Both the position numbers and the translations under genes were made by a program. The notes under the pieces are model-generated. The model was not told the origin of the DNA. It searched no databases and saw nothing but the letters and a program-made list of their open reading frames with translations. From assembly GCA_002270565.1 (NCBI GenBank), contig NQMI01000010.1, forward strand, positions 679,791 to 743,790: 64,000 nucleotides of DNA. The letters are read 5' to 3'. This document shows positions 12,259 to 23,040 of this stretch, piece by piece (position 1 is the stretch's first letter; the number at the start of each line of letters is the position of its first letter). Source of the stretch: Stenocarpella maydis (lineage: Eukaryota; Ascomycota; Sordariomycetes; Diaporthales; Diaporthaceae).

Positions 12259-12720
12259 CATATTGTTGGATGGGTCACGTATTGCAATACGAGTGGGGTG
12301 TTGTTCTTGTATTTCTCTCTGTCTTTCGAGTAGTGGGTGCAGTGGGCATAGCCCGCCAGCTATCTCGGGTCTATATAGTGGGTGATAGTTGCTTAGTAAG
12401 CAACTACGCCCTCTAGCTATAGTACGGTGGCTATAGCAATAGCCCACCAATATACTATTGCACACTACTATTACCNCTCTTGCACAGCTCGCCTAATAAT
12501 CCGCATATTGTTGGATGGGTCACGTATTGCAATACGAGTGGGGTGTTGTTCTTGTATTTCTCTCTGTCTTTCGAGTAGTGGGTGCAGTGGGCATAGCCCG
12601 CCAGCTATCTCGGGTCTATATAGTGGGTGATAGTTGCTTAGTAAGCAACTACGCCCTCTAGCTATAGTACGGTGGCTATAGCAATAGCCCACCAATATAC
12701 TATTGCACACTACTATTACC
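12232..12720. repeat. exact 244-bp direct duplicate flanking a one-base gap (likely assembly artefact)
   Basis: 12232-12475 and 12477-12720 read identically and are separated by a single N at 12476. Each copy contains the host flank, the CATAT target site and all but the last 3 bases of an LTR. The most economical reading is two overlapping contig ends not merged at a scaffold join, not a real tandem LTR. Confidence 0.85.
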
Positions 12721-12723
12721 ACA
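12509..12723 (-). repeat. 3' LTR of copia element A
   Basis: 215 bp, TGTTGG...CCACA; matches 18822-19036 apart from about 14 transitions. A truncated duplicate lies at 12264-12475 before the N. Confidence 0.85.
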
Positions 12724-12761
12724 CTAGTAGTCTTTTCTTTTAAAAATCATAGTACAAAAAA

Positions 12762-12910
12762 ATCCCAGGCGTGGGGTTGAACCCATGCTCTCGCTATTAT
12801 AATAAGAACAAAAGAATTACCGTATTCATCATCAGAATCCCTATATTGCCGTTACTTTTAGTTATAGCAGCCCCTTTGCTAAGTTCATTAAATATACCAT
12901 TATACTAAGT
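12762..12910 (-). other. tRNA-like module (A-box, B-box, oligo-T) in the 3' region of element A
   Basis: On the minus strand an A-box-like TTAGTATAATGG (12897-12908) is followed about 110 nt later by a B-box-like GGGTTCAACCC (12774-12784). Next come an acceptor-like CCACGCCTGGGA and seven T residues, a possible Pol III terminator. The same module occurs in element B. It lies just upstream of the polypurine tract. The A-to-B distance is long for a tRNA unless it holds an insertion. It could be a captured tRNA or SINE-like piece. Confidence 0.5.
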
Positions 12911-14079
12911 ACCCATTAAATACAGGCACCCGGAGAGGCCTAGCATATCATGGCGGTCCCTACTTCCTCTACAAGCTAGGAGCCCATAATTATACAGTCT
13001 GGCATAATATAGTACTTTCCCTATGCAAAATATCCGCTTCCATTAATATATATTGCCCATTTATTATCTTTAGTACTTAAGGGTTTTAAAAGAAATACGC
13101 GATAAGAACTCATACTTCCTTCGCCTACAGGCTATAAATTAAATAAGGATTTACTTAGAGCTAGAATAATAATTGCTTGGACTCCCTAAAACTAGAATAA
13201 TAACTATCTGGCCTTCCAGACCCCTTCTCTCTCTTTATTGAGTATTAATAATTAACTAAATTAAGTATAGTCCAGATCAACTATTAATCTAATGGCAGAT
13301 ATTAATAACAAGTTTCAATAACAACTCGATCTATAAAAGCCCTCTTCGCCCGAGGCCATTTAGAGGAAGAACACTCAGTAAAGCCCTTTCCATTAGAGGC
13401 CAATAGCAAGAGTTAATAGGTGTGGATGAGGTAGTAGTTGGGTTAGGTAGGGATTATAGCAGACGGTAATAAATAGCATATTGGAGCCAACTTATCAACA
13501 AAATATATAGTAAAGCATGCAATATCCGATGCTGCTCTTGGTAAGTATATAAAATATATGTTAAGCAGGAGTTAATACTGTGAAATCTTAACTGGGGACA
13601 CTTAATACGTATAGCTGGCAACTTAAGTGCCTGTAGGATAGTGGTAACCCTTATCACCTAAACACTTAGGATGTAGGCACCACTATAAAAATCTTGGCTA
13701 CAAGGTCTCGCCCTTGGGATAGATTTAAACCATATACTGGCTAACTATATAGCTCCTTAGGGTAAGATGCAGGTAACTAGTTGATGGGGATCTGAAGTTT
13801 TGCTGGTTGTTGATACTGTGTGATCCCTTTTTATGTCTTAAGGTACTTGTTGACTTCTATCCGGGGCTTAAGGTGCTGGGAAGTGGTGATTCTTCCTTTA
13901 TGTAGGGTAGCGTTGATGTTGCGTTGGTGTATTGCTGACTAAGTTGCGTTGGTTAGTTAATTGCTATTGAGTATGCTTTTGCTGGGCAAGTTAGCATATA
14001 GCTATTCTTGCAGTAATTATTGTGATCTCTTGTATGGTATTTAGGTAGAGGAAGGGGTTGTTACTAACTGGCTATAGTC

Positions 14080-14350
14080 TATATATCCTTCCACCTTAAT
14101 AATGAGGGTATTGTTGTTAATGAGGCGTTCTAGCGCCTTATTTAGTATACTCTTTGTAAAGGCATCTGCTGGGTTATAGTCCCTAGTAATCTACTGGATC
14201 TTATGGATCTTATGCTTCTTATATAACTGCCTTAACGCTATTATATTGATTATCAGGCGTTTCTCTTTTATTATCCCTAGCTTAACCAGACACTTATATA
14301 ATGAGTATAAGTCTATATAGATGATAAGAGGGATCTCTAGTAGACTTAGG
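14080..14350 (-). pseudogene. copia RNase H domain remnant (element A)
   Basis: Minus-strand translation gives a decayed copia RNase H, including RDYNPADAFTK and KALERLINNNTL, interrupted by stops. It aligns with the better copy in element B at 22750-23040. RIP-type stops make it non-functional. Confidence 0.7.
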
Positions 14351-15894
14351 CGTTTAATAACCTAGTGTAAAGTGGCTAATATTATAATCCCTATATTAAA
14401 GCCATTAACCATGCTGTAAATCTTAGAAGCAAGTATGCTGCATATAACCCTCTTATACTTTATTAATAACTAATAGAGGATATTTCCAGTAATCTTCTAT
14501 ATAGATAGTTGCTTGATTTGCTTTTTATTTACTAGGGTAATTATATAGCTAATTTAGAAACTAAGGTCCTTGTTGTTAGCAAAAGACCCATCCATAAAGA
14601 TCATCAACTTAGCTGCTGCAAGGTCTAGAGGAATATAGTTAAGGCTATAGTTAAGGTGGTCTGGTTGCTACTTTAGCTGCCTATTCAACTTAGCACAATC
14701 CTCTTCTTTGGAGTCTTAAATTTATACCGCAATAGAGAGATTAGATGCTGCTTCCGGATAGCAAATAGAAGCTAGATATACTCCTTATGCGCATTATTCC
14801 ATATATTATTAAATGCGATCTATAGCTATGTAGTTAATTGGCTGTATTTTTGCCCCTTAGCCCTTCTATCTGAGATGCATAATGCTATTATGTAACATTA
14901 TGATCTTCATGCTATTAAAGTCTAGTAATCTCTCAGGGGTTAATCTATCCTTTAGCTTGCAGCAGATCTCCTCCTTCTTGATCTTTTGCTCCTTAAGTTC
15001 TGAGAAAGCCGGGGTATAGAGGGTAAGGGTATTATCAGTCTATATAATAGTGATACCAAAGATATCCTCACTACTATAATCAGCTATCAAGAGGCACGGG
15101 TCATATACAGACACAATCATCCCTAGCTTCTCAATATAGTATTTATAGTATGTAGCCCACTAGTATATACTGGCTTCAGCAACACTATATAAAGGCTTAA
15201 TTACCCTCATAATCATGCCAGCCGGGTATTTACCCCTTATTTTAGGAGGAAGGTAGCATAAGATAGGCCTCTTGAGTATGGATTTTAACTATAGATAGGC
15301 CTGGGTAATATTATGGAGTTCAAGATATAGTCCCTTAATCATCAAAGAAGGCGTAAGGGCAAGAAGGAGTTGATAACTTGTATATTATACTATTAGTAAT
15401 TATATAAGGATCTTATATTTTATAAGATCCCTAAAGCTAGCTATAACTAGGTGGGACTTCTTATATAGCTTCTTGGTTTTGCCCTTGATCTCCCTAATAA
15501 TGTAAGACTTAAAGATCTGTATTTCTTTGTGTTTCCTCTCATTAAACTGCTTAAACTGGAATACTCTTTGGCTGATTAGCTTGGATACTTCCTTATTATC
15601 TGACTCCTTAAAGGGGTTGCCCGGGGTAGTGATAATGCTATTCTAGCGGAGCTTTAAAGCAAGTTTATAGTTCTTAATTTCACATTAGGTGAGGAATATA
15701 TGGGCGATAATCTTATCTTCTACCTTATTGTTATTATTATTAGCAGTAGGGCTGTTATTATCGTTATCTGTAGTAATGACTGCCTTCTGCTTGCTCTTGG
15801 TTCCCTGTGGCTGTCCTCATCATCAAGGGATTACCGGGTTAGGAATAGCTGATATAGGGTCTGGCTCAAAATATACTAGCTCCTTAGGGATATT

Positions 15895-16175
15895 CTGATG
15901 AATTTGTGCTATAGAATAGCATTCAGTTCAGCGTGTGTGTGTTTCGGCAGGGTCGCAGTATGGTGCTCTGAGGCGAATTGGGACGATTGACAATGGTCTG
16001 GACAACTTTATATTGAATTAAGTTGGGCTTCTGTAAGCCCTCCTTATATACCCTCCGACNAAAGTTGTCCAGACCATTGTCAATCGTCCCAATTCGCCTC
16101 AGAGCACCATACTGCGACCCTGCCGAAACACACACACGCTGAACTGAATGCTATTCTATAGCACAAATTCATCAG
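15895..16175. repeat. 115-bp perfect palindrome around a one-base gap, LTR-like
   Basis: 15895-16009 is the exact reverse complement of 16061-16175, with 50 bp and an N (16060) between. Read on the minus strand, 16059 to about 15897 begins GTCGGAGGG, has a TATATAAGG box about 10 bp in and ends CATCA, resembling a short gypsy-type LTR. The inverted arrangement at a gap suggests a foldback or misjoined contig ends inside a nested insertion. Confidence 0.75.
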
Positions 16176-18821
16176 AGGTATAAAGGAAAGCTTAGTCTAC
16201 CAGCCATATATAGTTTTCTTGGGCTTTAATATTGCTAATAAACATACTAATACTCTCCTAATTGTTGCCCTCATAGTTGATACCCTTATTGTTGAATGGC
16301 CTTTGCCATATGGCTGTTGGTACGTACGTACAGTGGTTGTCGAACTGGTTCTGTTATTCGATGATCTATCTAGGTTCTGAAACGAGGGAGGGGAAGCACA
16401 CGGTAGGGGCTTAAGGCCTCCGTGCGGTACCTAGGTGGCTGACTAAGCCACCTCGTCCCCATACTGATGTGCGACCCTAAGTGCTATTCCAACACTTATA
16501 GTTAATAAGGAATGCATGAAATTCATCATCTAAAGGGGGTTAGTCCATAGCGCTATACATATTTATATATATACCTTTAGCCCTCTAGCACTCTTTAAAA
16601 GAGTAATTTAATAACTAGCATCCTTCCTTCTAGTAAATAAAGCATTTCTTCTTATATAGGGGATTGTTTCCATTATTCCTTCTATAGGAGCGATTGCATT
16701 CTCTAAAGAGCGGCTGGAAGTTGCCTTAGGGATAATAATTGCCTTATCCTGGGAAATATTACCCACATATAGAGTTCCTCAGGTAGTTACCTCCATATCA
16801 CCAGTTATTATTATACTAGCGGTTACTAGCGGTTCAGATAGAACTAATCACTATTAAGGTACTGCTCATTATCTTATTCTTTATCCTCATTATAGTTACC
16901 ATCCTATCCATTATTATTACCTTGCCCTATAGTATATAACTGGGAGGGGCATTAAGGCCCTAATAATGCAGCACAACAACGGAGCATATTACATACTTCA
17001 TTAGCAGTAGCTGGAGCCATCAGCTTAATAAATTAGAACTCAGATATACTGCATATAGCACGTATAAGGTTGTTATATAGTGGTTTGTCTCCCAGTACTT
17101 CTTTGTAGCTAAGTATTTAAGAGTATTACTTTATATTTTTAATCAAGATTTCCACTATTTCTAATGAGGTTTTGCCCTTATTCTTCTGCTATATTAATGC
17201 AAAAGTAGTAGTATTTTATGTTATTAAATATACTTATTATCTGCTATCTGTATTAAATTATTACTTAAGTTTAGCATATACTATAGTAAAGGTATCCTTA
17301 TTTATAATTAACTATATATAAAAATCCTTAGCTTTATCCTTTAATATCACAAGTAATACTACCTAGAAGTGAGTTAGGTATAGGTAGTTATTTTTATGGA
17401 TATTATAAAAGAGATGGATTTTATTATTAAATACTTTATCCATTGCTCTAGTAAATTTCTTATCATCTGAGTAGTATTTAGCTATATTAGCAGATATACC
17501 CTTCTCTAGTGGTATAGTATATAGCTGTTGCAAAGGGATTATAGCATACTTCTCATAGGCAGCTTGGAATTCCTCCCACTTGAGTGGTGATCTATAGCCA
17601 TTAGAAGTCTTATAGTTATATATGCCCTATAGTTAACAAAATGGGGACTGAGATCTAGGTATAACTGGGGCAGTAGGTTGTAATATAGGTCCATAGGTAC
17701 TTAGGCCTATCCCTCTATTGCTACTTAGTGCTAGTTAGCATTCCTTAAATGATAGACTATTATCATAGGGGATATAGTTATGATATCTCTTTAACTATAT
17801 TATCTATTAGTGCTAATATTATGCGGATGCTAGGGCTTTTAATAGAGAATTTATCTCCAATAGTTCTACAAAGGCCTTTATATTATTATTAACCTATAGG
17901 TATATTCCCTTACTTCATAGTATCTTCTTAAGGGCAGTAAGGATATTATAATGGATTACTCTAAATGTTTACTTTTTTTAATCCCTAAAGTCATCCTTAA
18001 AGTTAATATAGACTTCCTAACCGGTGTGCCTTACGTATACTTAATAGCGTACTTATATATAGGTATTAAGATGGATTATATATAGTCTTGGGTTACTTAG
18101 AGCATCTAGATCTGGGTCTACCCCCTATAGACTAGGGTTAAGGCTCATCTTAGCAGTAGCCTCCCTGAGTAATATATCCTCAATCATATCCAACAAGTTG
18201 ATAGGGTCAAGACTAGTAGTAACTGTTAGTATAGCTATTAATACTGATAGCATAGGGGTATTATCTTCATTATAAGGGTTTGCTATTATAATATGCAGAT
18301 CATATAGTTAATATATAGTATTATAGTAAAGAATAAGGGTGTACTGGGGCAAAGTAGGGGTAAAAAAGATAGTAACAAGGGATAGTAAGTATATAGGGGT
18401 AAGCTATTAGCAGGGGTAGTAAAGATGTGCCGGCTGGTAAGGTTAACCTTGGCTGGTGTAGCTGATTGCTAAGGGGATTGCTGGGGTAGTTGCCGATGGG
18501 TGCTGAAGTAGTAATATCTCTAGCATTATCTTTAAGAGTAGCTATAGGTTGGCAATATTATGCAGCCTTATGCATTCTGCGGTTGCTTTCTAATGATACT
18601 TAGGGTGTAGTAAACGCGTATAGAATAAAGGTAGAGTATAGCATCATGCATATAGAGCCCTCTTCTTCTTACAATAGGTAGTAATGATATCGCTAAAGAC
18701 TACTGGAGTGTCTTTAAGGAGTGATACCGTTAGTACCATTAGCATAGCCACTATTAAAGCAGTAATGATCTATCTCTTCAATCCTTGCTAATCTATAGTC
18801 GCCCTTGCAACCACTAATTAG

Positions 18822-19036
18822 TGTTGGATGGGTCATGTATTGCAATATGAGTGGGGTGTTGTTCTTGTATTTCTCTCTGTCTTTCGAGTAGTGGGTGCAG
18901 TAGGCGTAGCCCGCTAGCTATCTCGGGTCTATATAGTGGGTGGTAGTTGCTTAGTAAGCAACTACGCCCTCTGGCTACAGTACGGTGGCTGTAGCGATAG
19001 CCCACCAATGTGCTGTTGCACACTACTATTGCCACA
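18822..19036 (-). repeat. 5' LTR of copia element A
   Basis: 215 bp, TGTTGG...CCACA, immediately followed by the CATAT target duplication at 19037-19041. Less RIP-mutated than the left LTR. The sequence inside it (minus strand, from 18821 leftward) should hold the primer-binding site, but I could not match it to a specific tRNA. Confidence 0.85.
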
Positions 19037-19041
19037 CATAT

Positions 19042-20340
19042 GCCATCATGCTGCACCTGGCCTGAGTACCTGGTGTCTCGTTTCATCATGCAATCCCATG
19101 TGTACTGCGGCCGACAGATTTGGTAACCGGCCGGACCGTTCTCCAACTCCGCTCCCTTTCCACCCTCTCCCCTAACTGTATCCCACGCCCTGCAGGTCTA
19201 GGGATCACACCAACCACGTCGAGATGAGAAGCTATCGGATGCACCAACTGCCGTGATTGCAAGACGAATACTATTTTGCCAGGGAAGGGCTCATGTTGCC
19301 TGTCGGCGATCATTAATGAGACGAACATGCCGAAGGTATGAATAGGGTGACTGCCTGCACTTCCCGCATTGCCACCAGATCCCTCATCCACCGTTGTGCA
19401 AACCTTGGAATGTACCCCGCGGGTGAGGATGATCAGACCGGGCACCGTGCCACTTGCCGAAGGGATTATCTAGCCCGGGGGCCTGGGGCCTACCTCATTA
19501 AGGGTAATCTCTGCGGCCGCGTAGTAGATGGCACCCATGCACATACTATGCAACGTATTAGCCAGGCCGGGCGGTCTGTTGTGACATCGCTCTCGGTGGA
19601 CGGCTGCATCGGGGTCGCGAGGGTCGTGTTCCTTTAATAAGCCCCGGTCGAGGAGTCTGCCTTGCATATCGAGCTTGCAACATGCCACTTAAGTTTCAGT
19701 CATTTGTGTGTGGGCGCTCGGAAGACGATGATTTTAAGTGCTGCATGCGAGTAGAGGCCCCCTAAGAAACACTGCATATGTTTGGAGAAACGGAGATAAA
19801 GGACGAAAAATACTTGAGGAGACTAATTACTAGTCGTGCCGGAAGAGACATGGCCATGATCATTGCCTCGACAGGACCAAGTAAATAGTATGGTCCTAAG
19901 AAGCTCCACCTCTTGGAGTAAACAGAAGTATCGATGGGATGTCTGACACCCACTCCTACAACACCTACCGCAAGAACATAGGTTCTTACGATGTCTATAA
20001 GCCGCCTATGCTAACTTAGCAATGAATGTATGGACCTGCGAATTGTCATCTCCGTCAATTTTAAAGCCTAAACCGAGTTTTGGAGACTGTTTGAGGATGT
20101 GTCTTAGGATATAGGTGATGCATTGGTGCCCCTGCCCTCCGCTTTCCCCGTGCAAATCTCCGCATTCCAAAATACAGGGGGATGACCCCAGTAATATCAC
20201 ATCTTCTACATAGGGGCTGGCAGGGGGGCAGGGTTGGGGTGGCGGATATAGCGGCAGCCACCTCAGCTTACTTCAGCAGCATACATAGGCCAGCCAGGAC
20301 ATATTAGCCAGGCACATCCCCTAAGGCGCATTAAATATAA
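19042..20340. other. normal-GC island between transposon blocks, no supported gene
   Basis: About 1.3 kb of ordinary composition. Short frames (for example 19086-19445 and 19762-19953, minus strand) show no family I recognise. It may be the original flank of element A or a decayed gene. Confidence 0.4.
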
Positions 20341-20638
20341 GGAGAAGGCAGTAGTAGTAATAGAAATAATAATAATAAAATATTAACTAACCTATACTTA
20401 ATTACTTATAAACTAGTTATATTCTTAAAGTTTCTCTTTTTATTTAAAATAAATAATAAATATCCTTGAGAAATAAAAAGTTAGTTCAATTAAATTATAA
20501 ATAATATAAGATACCAAAAAGTAGCTGGGACCAGAGTTATGACTATATTATTACTAAACTATATAACTATATAACTATATAACTATATAACTATATAACT
20601 ATATAACTATATAACTATATAATTATACAACTATACAA

Positions 20639-20677
<39 letters not shown>

Positions 20678-21149
20678 TATAGCTATATAGTTACTATATA
20701 CCTATAATATAGGGTACTAGGAAGTAGCTAGGACCAGGAAGTGGCCACCCTACTTTACTATAAAAAAACGTCTATACACAGCCTGCTAAAACCATTAAAC
20801 TAGGCCCAAAATTAATCATATTTTCAGTATTTAAGTGTAAGTATATAAATAAGCTATAATAATATTTTTCAGGAATTTAAGAATTGTTTTACTNCTTACC
20901 ACTGTCACTACTGGCCATTTATCTACTATAGTGACTACTACTGGGAACCAGCCGTATTCACCTATAGTTGTGACTATTGCCTACTGTAGCTGTTGCCTAG
21001 TATTCTTATACTAATAGTCTTTTCTTTTATTATATATCCTTTCTTCTTCAAAAGTTTCCTTAAAAAAATCCCTTATAAGTAAAGTTAAACCCTTAATCTT
21101 ATAGTTATATAAATCATCTTAAAATTATTCAAATTATACCTAAATTACT
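20341..21149. other. AT-rich RIP-type sequence with a one-base gap at 20894
   Basis: Very AT-rich, no coding signal. It contains the octamer microsatellite at 20557-20690 and an N at 20894 that probably marks a contig join. It ends at the target-site duplication of element B. Confidence 0.6.
20557..20690. repeat. (AACTATAT)8 microsatellite followed by (AT)n
   Basis: 20557-20620 is eight exact copies of AACTATAT. Degenerate copies and a run of AT dinucleotides (about 20645-20671) follow, then the inverse-type TAGTTATATAGC. Confidence 0.9.
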
Positions 21150-21154
21150 ATAAT

Positions 21155-21365
21155 TGTTGGCTGGGTCACGTATTGCAATACGATTAGGGGTTATGGTTAA
21201 AATTCTCTATATAGGAGTAGTGGGTGTAGTGGGCGTAGCCCGCCAGCTATCTCGGGCTTATATAGAGGGTAGTGGTTGCTGAGTAAGCAACTACGCCCTC
21301 TGGCTACAGTATGGTGGCTGTAGCGCTAGCCCACCAGTGTGCTGTTGTACACTGCTATTGCCATA
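21155..21365 (-). repeat. 3' LTR of copia element B
   Basis: 211 bp, TGTTGGCTGGG...; the terminal CA reads TA, consistent with a RIP transition. Nearly identical to 28844-29054. Confidence 0.85.
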
Positions 21366-21420
21366 CTGGCAGTCTTTTTCTTTTGCCAGCGACTGTCTCC
21401 TCTAAAAACATAAAAAAAAG

Positions 21421-21567
21421 TCCCAGGCGTGGGGTTGAACTCACACTCTTACCATTTTAAGGAAAAATAAAAGAAATTACTGTATTCATTACTAAATCCC
21501 TATACTACTGCTGCTTTTGGCTATGCCAGTCCCTTTATTAAGTTTATTGTGTATACCGTTGTGCTAA
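21421..21567 (-). other. tRNA-like module (A-box, B-box, oligo-T) in the 3' region of element B
   Basis: On the minus strand the A-box match TTAGCACAACGG (21556-21567) is closer to consensus than in element A. The B-box region (21432-21442) reads GAGTTCAACCC, a likely RIP change. CCACGCCTGGGA and a T-run follow. Conservation between the two elements implies the module predates their divergence. Confidence 0.5.
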
Positions 21568-22749
21568 ATGCTTATGAAATATAGGCACCCGGAAAGACCT
21601 AGCGTGTTATAGCAGTCTCTGCTTCCTCTGGAAGCTGAGAGCATATAATTGTATGGTTTGGTATAATATAGTGCTATTTCCATATAAAATGTCTGCTCTT
21701 AATAATTTATACCGCTTATTTATTGTCTCTAGTACTTAAGGGTTGTAAAAGAAATGCATAATAAAGACTTATAATTCCTTCACTTATAGGCTATAGGTTG
21801 AATAAGGATTTGCTTGGAACTAGAATAATAATTATTTGGATACCCTGGAACTGGAATAATAACTATCTAGCCTCCTGGACCTGGATCTCTGGACCCCCTC
21901 TCCCCCTAATTAAGTGTTGATAATTAGCTAAATTGGGTATAGTATAGATTAACTGTCTTCTAGCGGCAGATATTAGTAATAGAGTTTGATAATAACTTAA
22001 TTAGTAAAAGCTCTCTCCATCTAAGGCTATTTAAGTAAAGAACATTTAGTAAAAGCCCTCTCTGTTAGAGGCTAATATCAAGAGTTAGTGGGGGTGGAGG
22101 AAGTAGTAGTTGGGTTAGGTAGGGATTATAGTAAATAGCAATGAATGGCATATTGGAGCCAACTTCTCAGCAAATGCGTAGTAGAGCATATACTATCTGA
22201 TGCTGCTCTGGGTAAGTATGTAAAACATATGTTGAGTAGGAGTTGAGATCGTGAAATCTCGATTGGGGATACTTAATATAATATAGCTGGTAACTTAAGT
22301 GCCCGTAGGATAGTGGTAACCCTTGTTACCTAAACCCTTAGTATGTAGGCACTATTGTAAAAATCTTGGCTATAAGGTCTTGCCCTTGGGATGGATTTGA
22401 ATTATAGATTGGCTAACTATGTAGCTCCTTAGGGTAAGATGCAGGTAACTAATTGATGGGGATCTGAAGTTTTGCTGGTTGCCGGTACTGTGTGATCCCT
22501 TTTTATATCTTAGGGTACTTGCTGACTGCTATCTGGGGCTTAGGGTGGTGATGGTTGGTGGTCCTCCCCCTTGGGGTAGGGCGGCATTGGTATACATGGC
22601 TTTTGCCGACCAAGTTACATTGGTCAGTCAACTGCCATAGGTTGTATTCTTGCTGGGCAAGTTAATGTGGAGCTGTTCTTACAGCAATTGTTGTAATCCT
22701 TTATATGGTGTTTAGGTAGAGGAAGGGGTTATCGCCAGCTAGCTATAGT

Positions 22750-23040
22750 TTATATATCCTTTTACCTTAATGATGAGGGTATTATTGTTAATAAGGCGCC
22801 CTAGCGCCTTATTTGGAGTACTCTTTGTAAAGGCATCTGCTGGGTTATAGTCCCTAATAATCCACTGGATCTTGTGGATCTTATGCTTCTTATATAACTG
22901 CCTTAATGCTATTATATTAATTATAAAGCGCTTCTATTTTATCATCCCTAGCTTAACCAGATACTTATATAAAGAGTAGGAATCTATATAGATGATAAGA
23001 GGGATCTCTAGCAGGTTTAAGCGCATGGTAATTTAGTGGA
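22750..23040 (-). pseudogene. copia RNase H domain remnant (element B)
   Basis: Minus-strand frame reads IPLIIYIDSYSLYKYLVKLG, then one in-frame stop, then IIALRQLYKKHKIHKIQWI, RDYNPADAFTKS and KALGRLINNNTLIIK. This is the Ty1/copia RNase H with its catalytic Asp and the conserved ADAFTK segment. The stop is TAG where CAG or AAG is expected. Confidence 0.8.

Larger units (their letters stand above)
12509..19036 (-). mobile_element. Ty1/copia LTR retrotransposon A (RIP-decayed, internally deleted)
   Basis: Bounded by two 215-bp LTRs (TG...CA), with the 5-bp target duplication CATAT at 12504-12508 (also 12259-12263 in the duplicated copy) and 19037-19041. Orientation is minus: an A/G-rich polypurine tract (minus strand of 12724-12741) lies inside the left LTR and gag-like sequence near 17.2-17.6 kb, close to the right LTR. 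Pol decays leftward, with RNase H at about 14080-14350. The LTRs differ only by transitions, nearly all in CpA/TpG context, indicating RIP after insertion. Compared with element B, about 1.6 kb (integrase region) is missing where the palindrome at 15895-16175 sits. Confidence 0.85.

Noticed and set aside
12232..12720. Tandem LTR as evidence of unequal recombination
   Set aside because: The repeat joins at an N and breaks mid-LTR with perfect identity; contig overlap explains it better.
20557..20690. Possible CRISPR-like or origin repeat
   Set aside because: Units are 8 bp without spacers in eukaryotic AT-rich DNA; a simple microsatellite.
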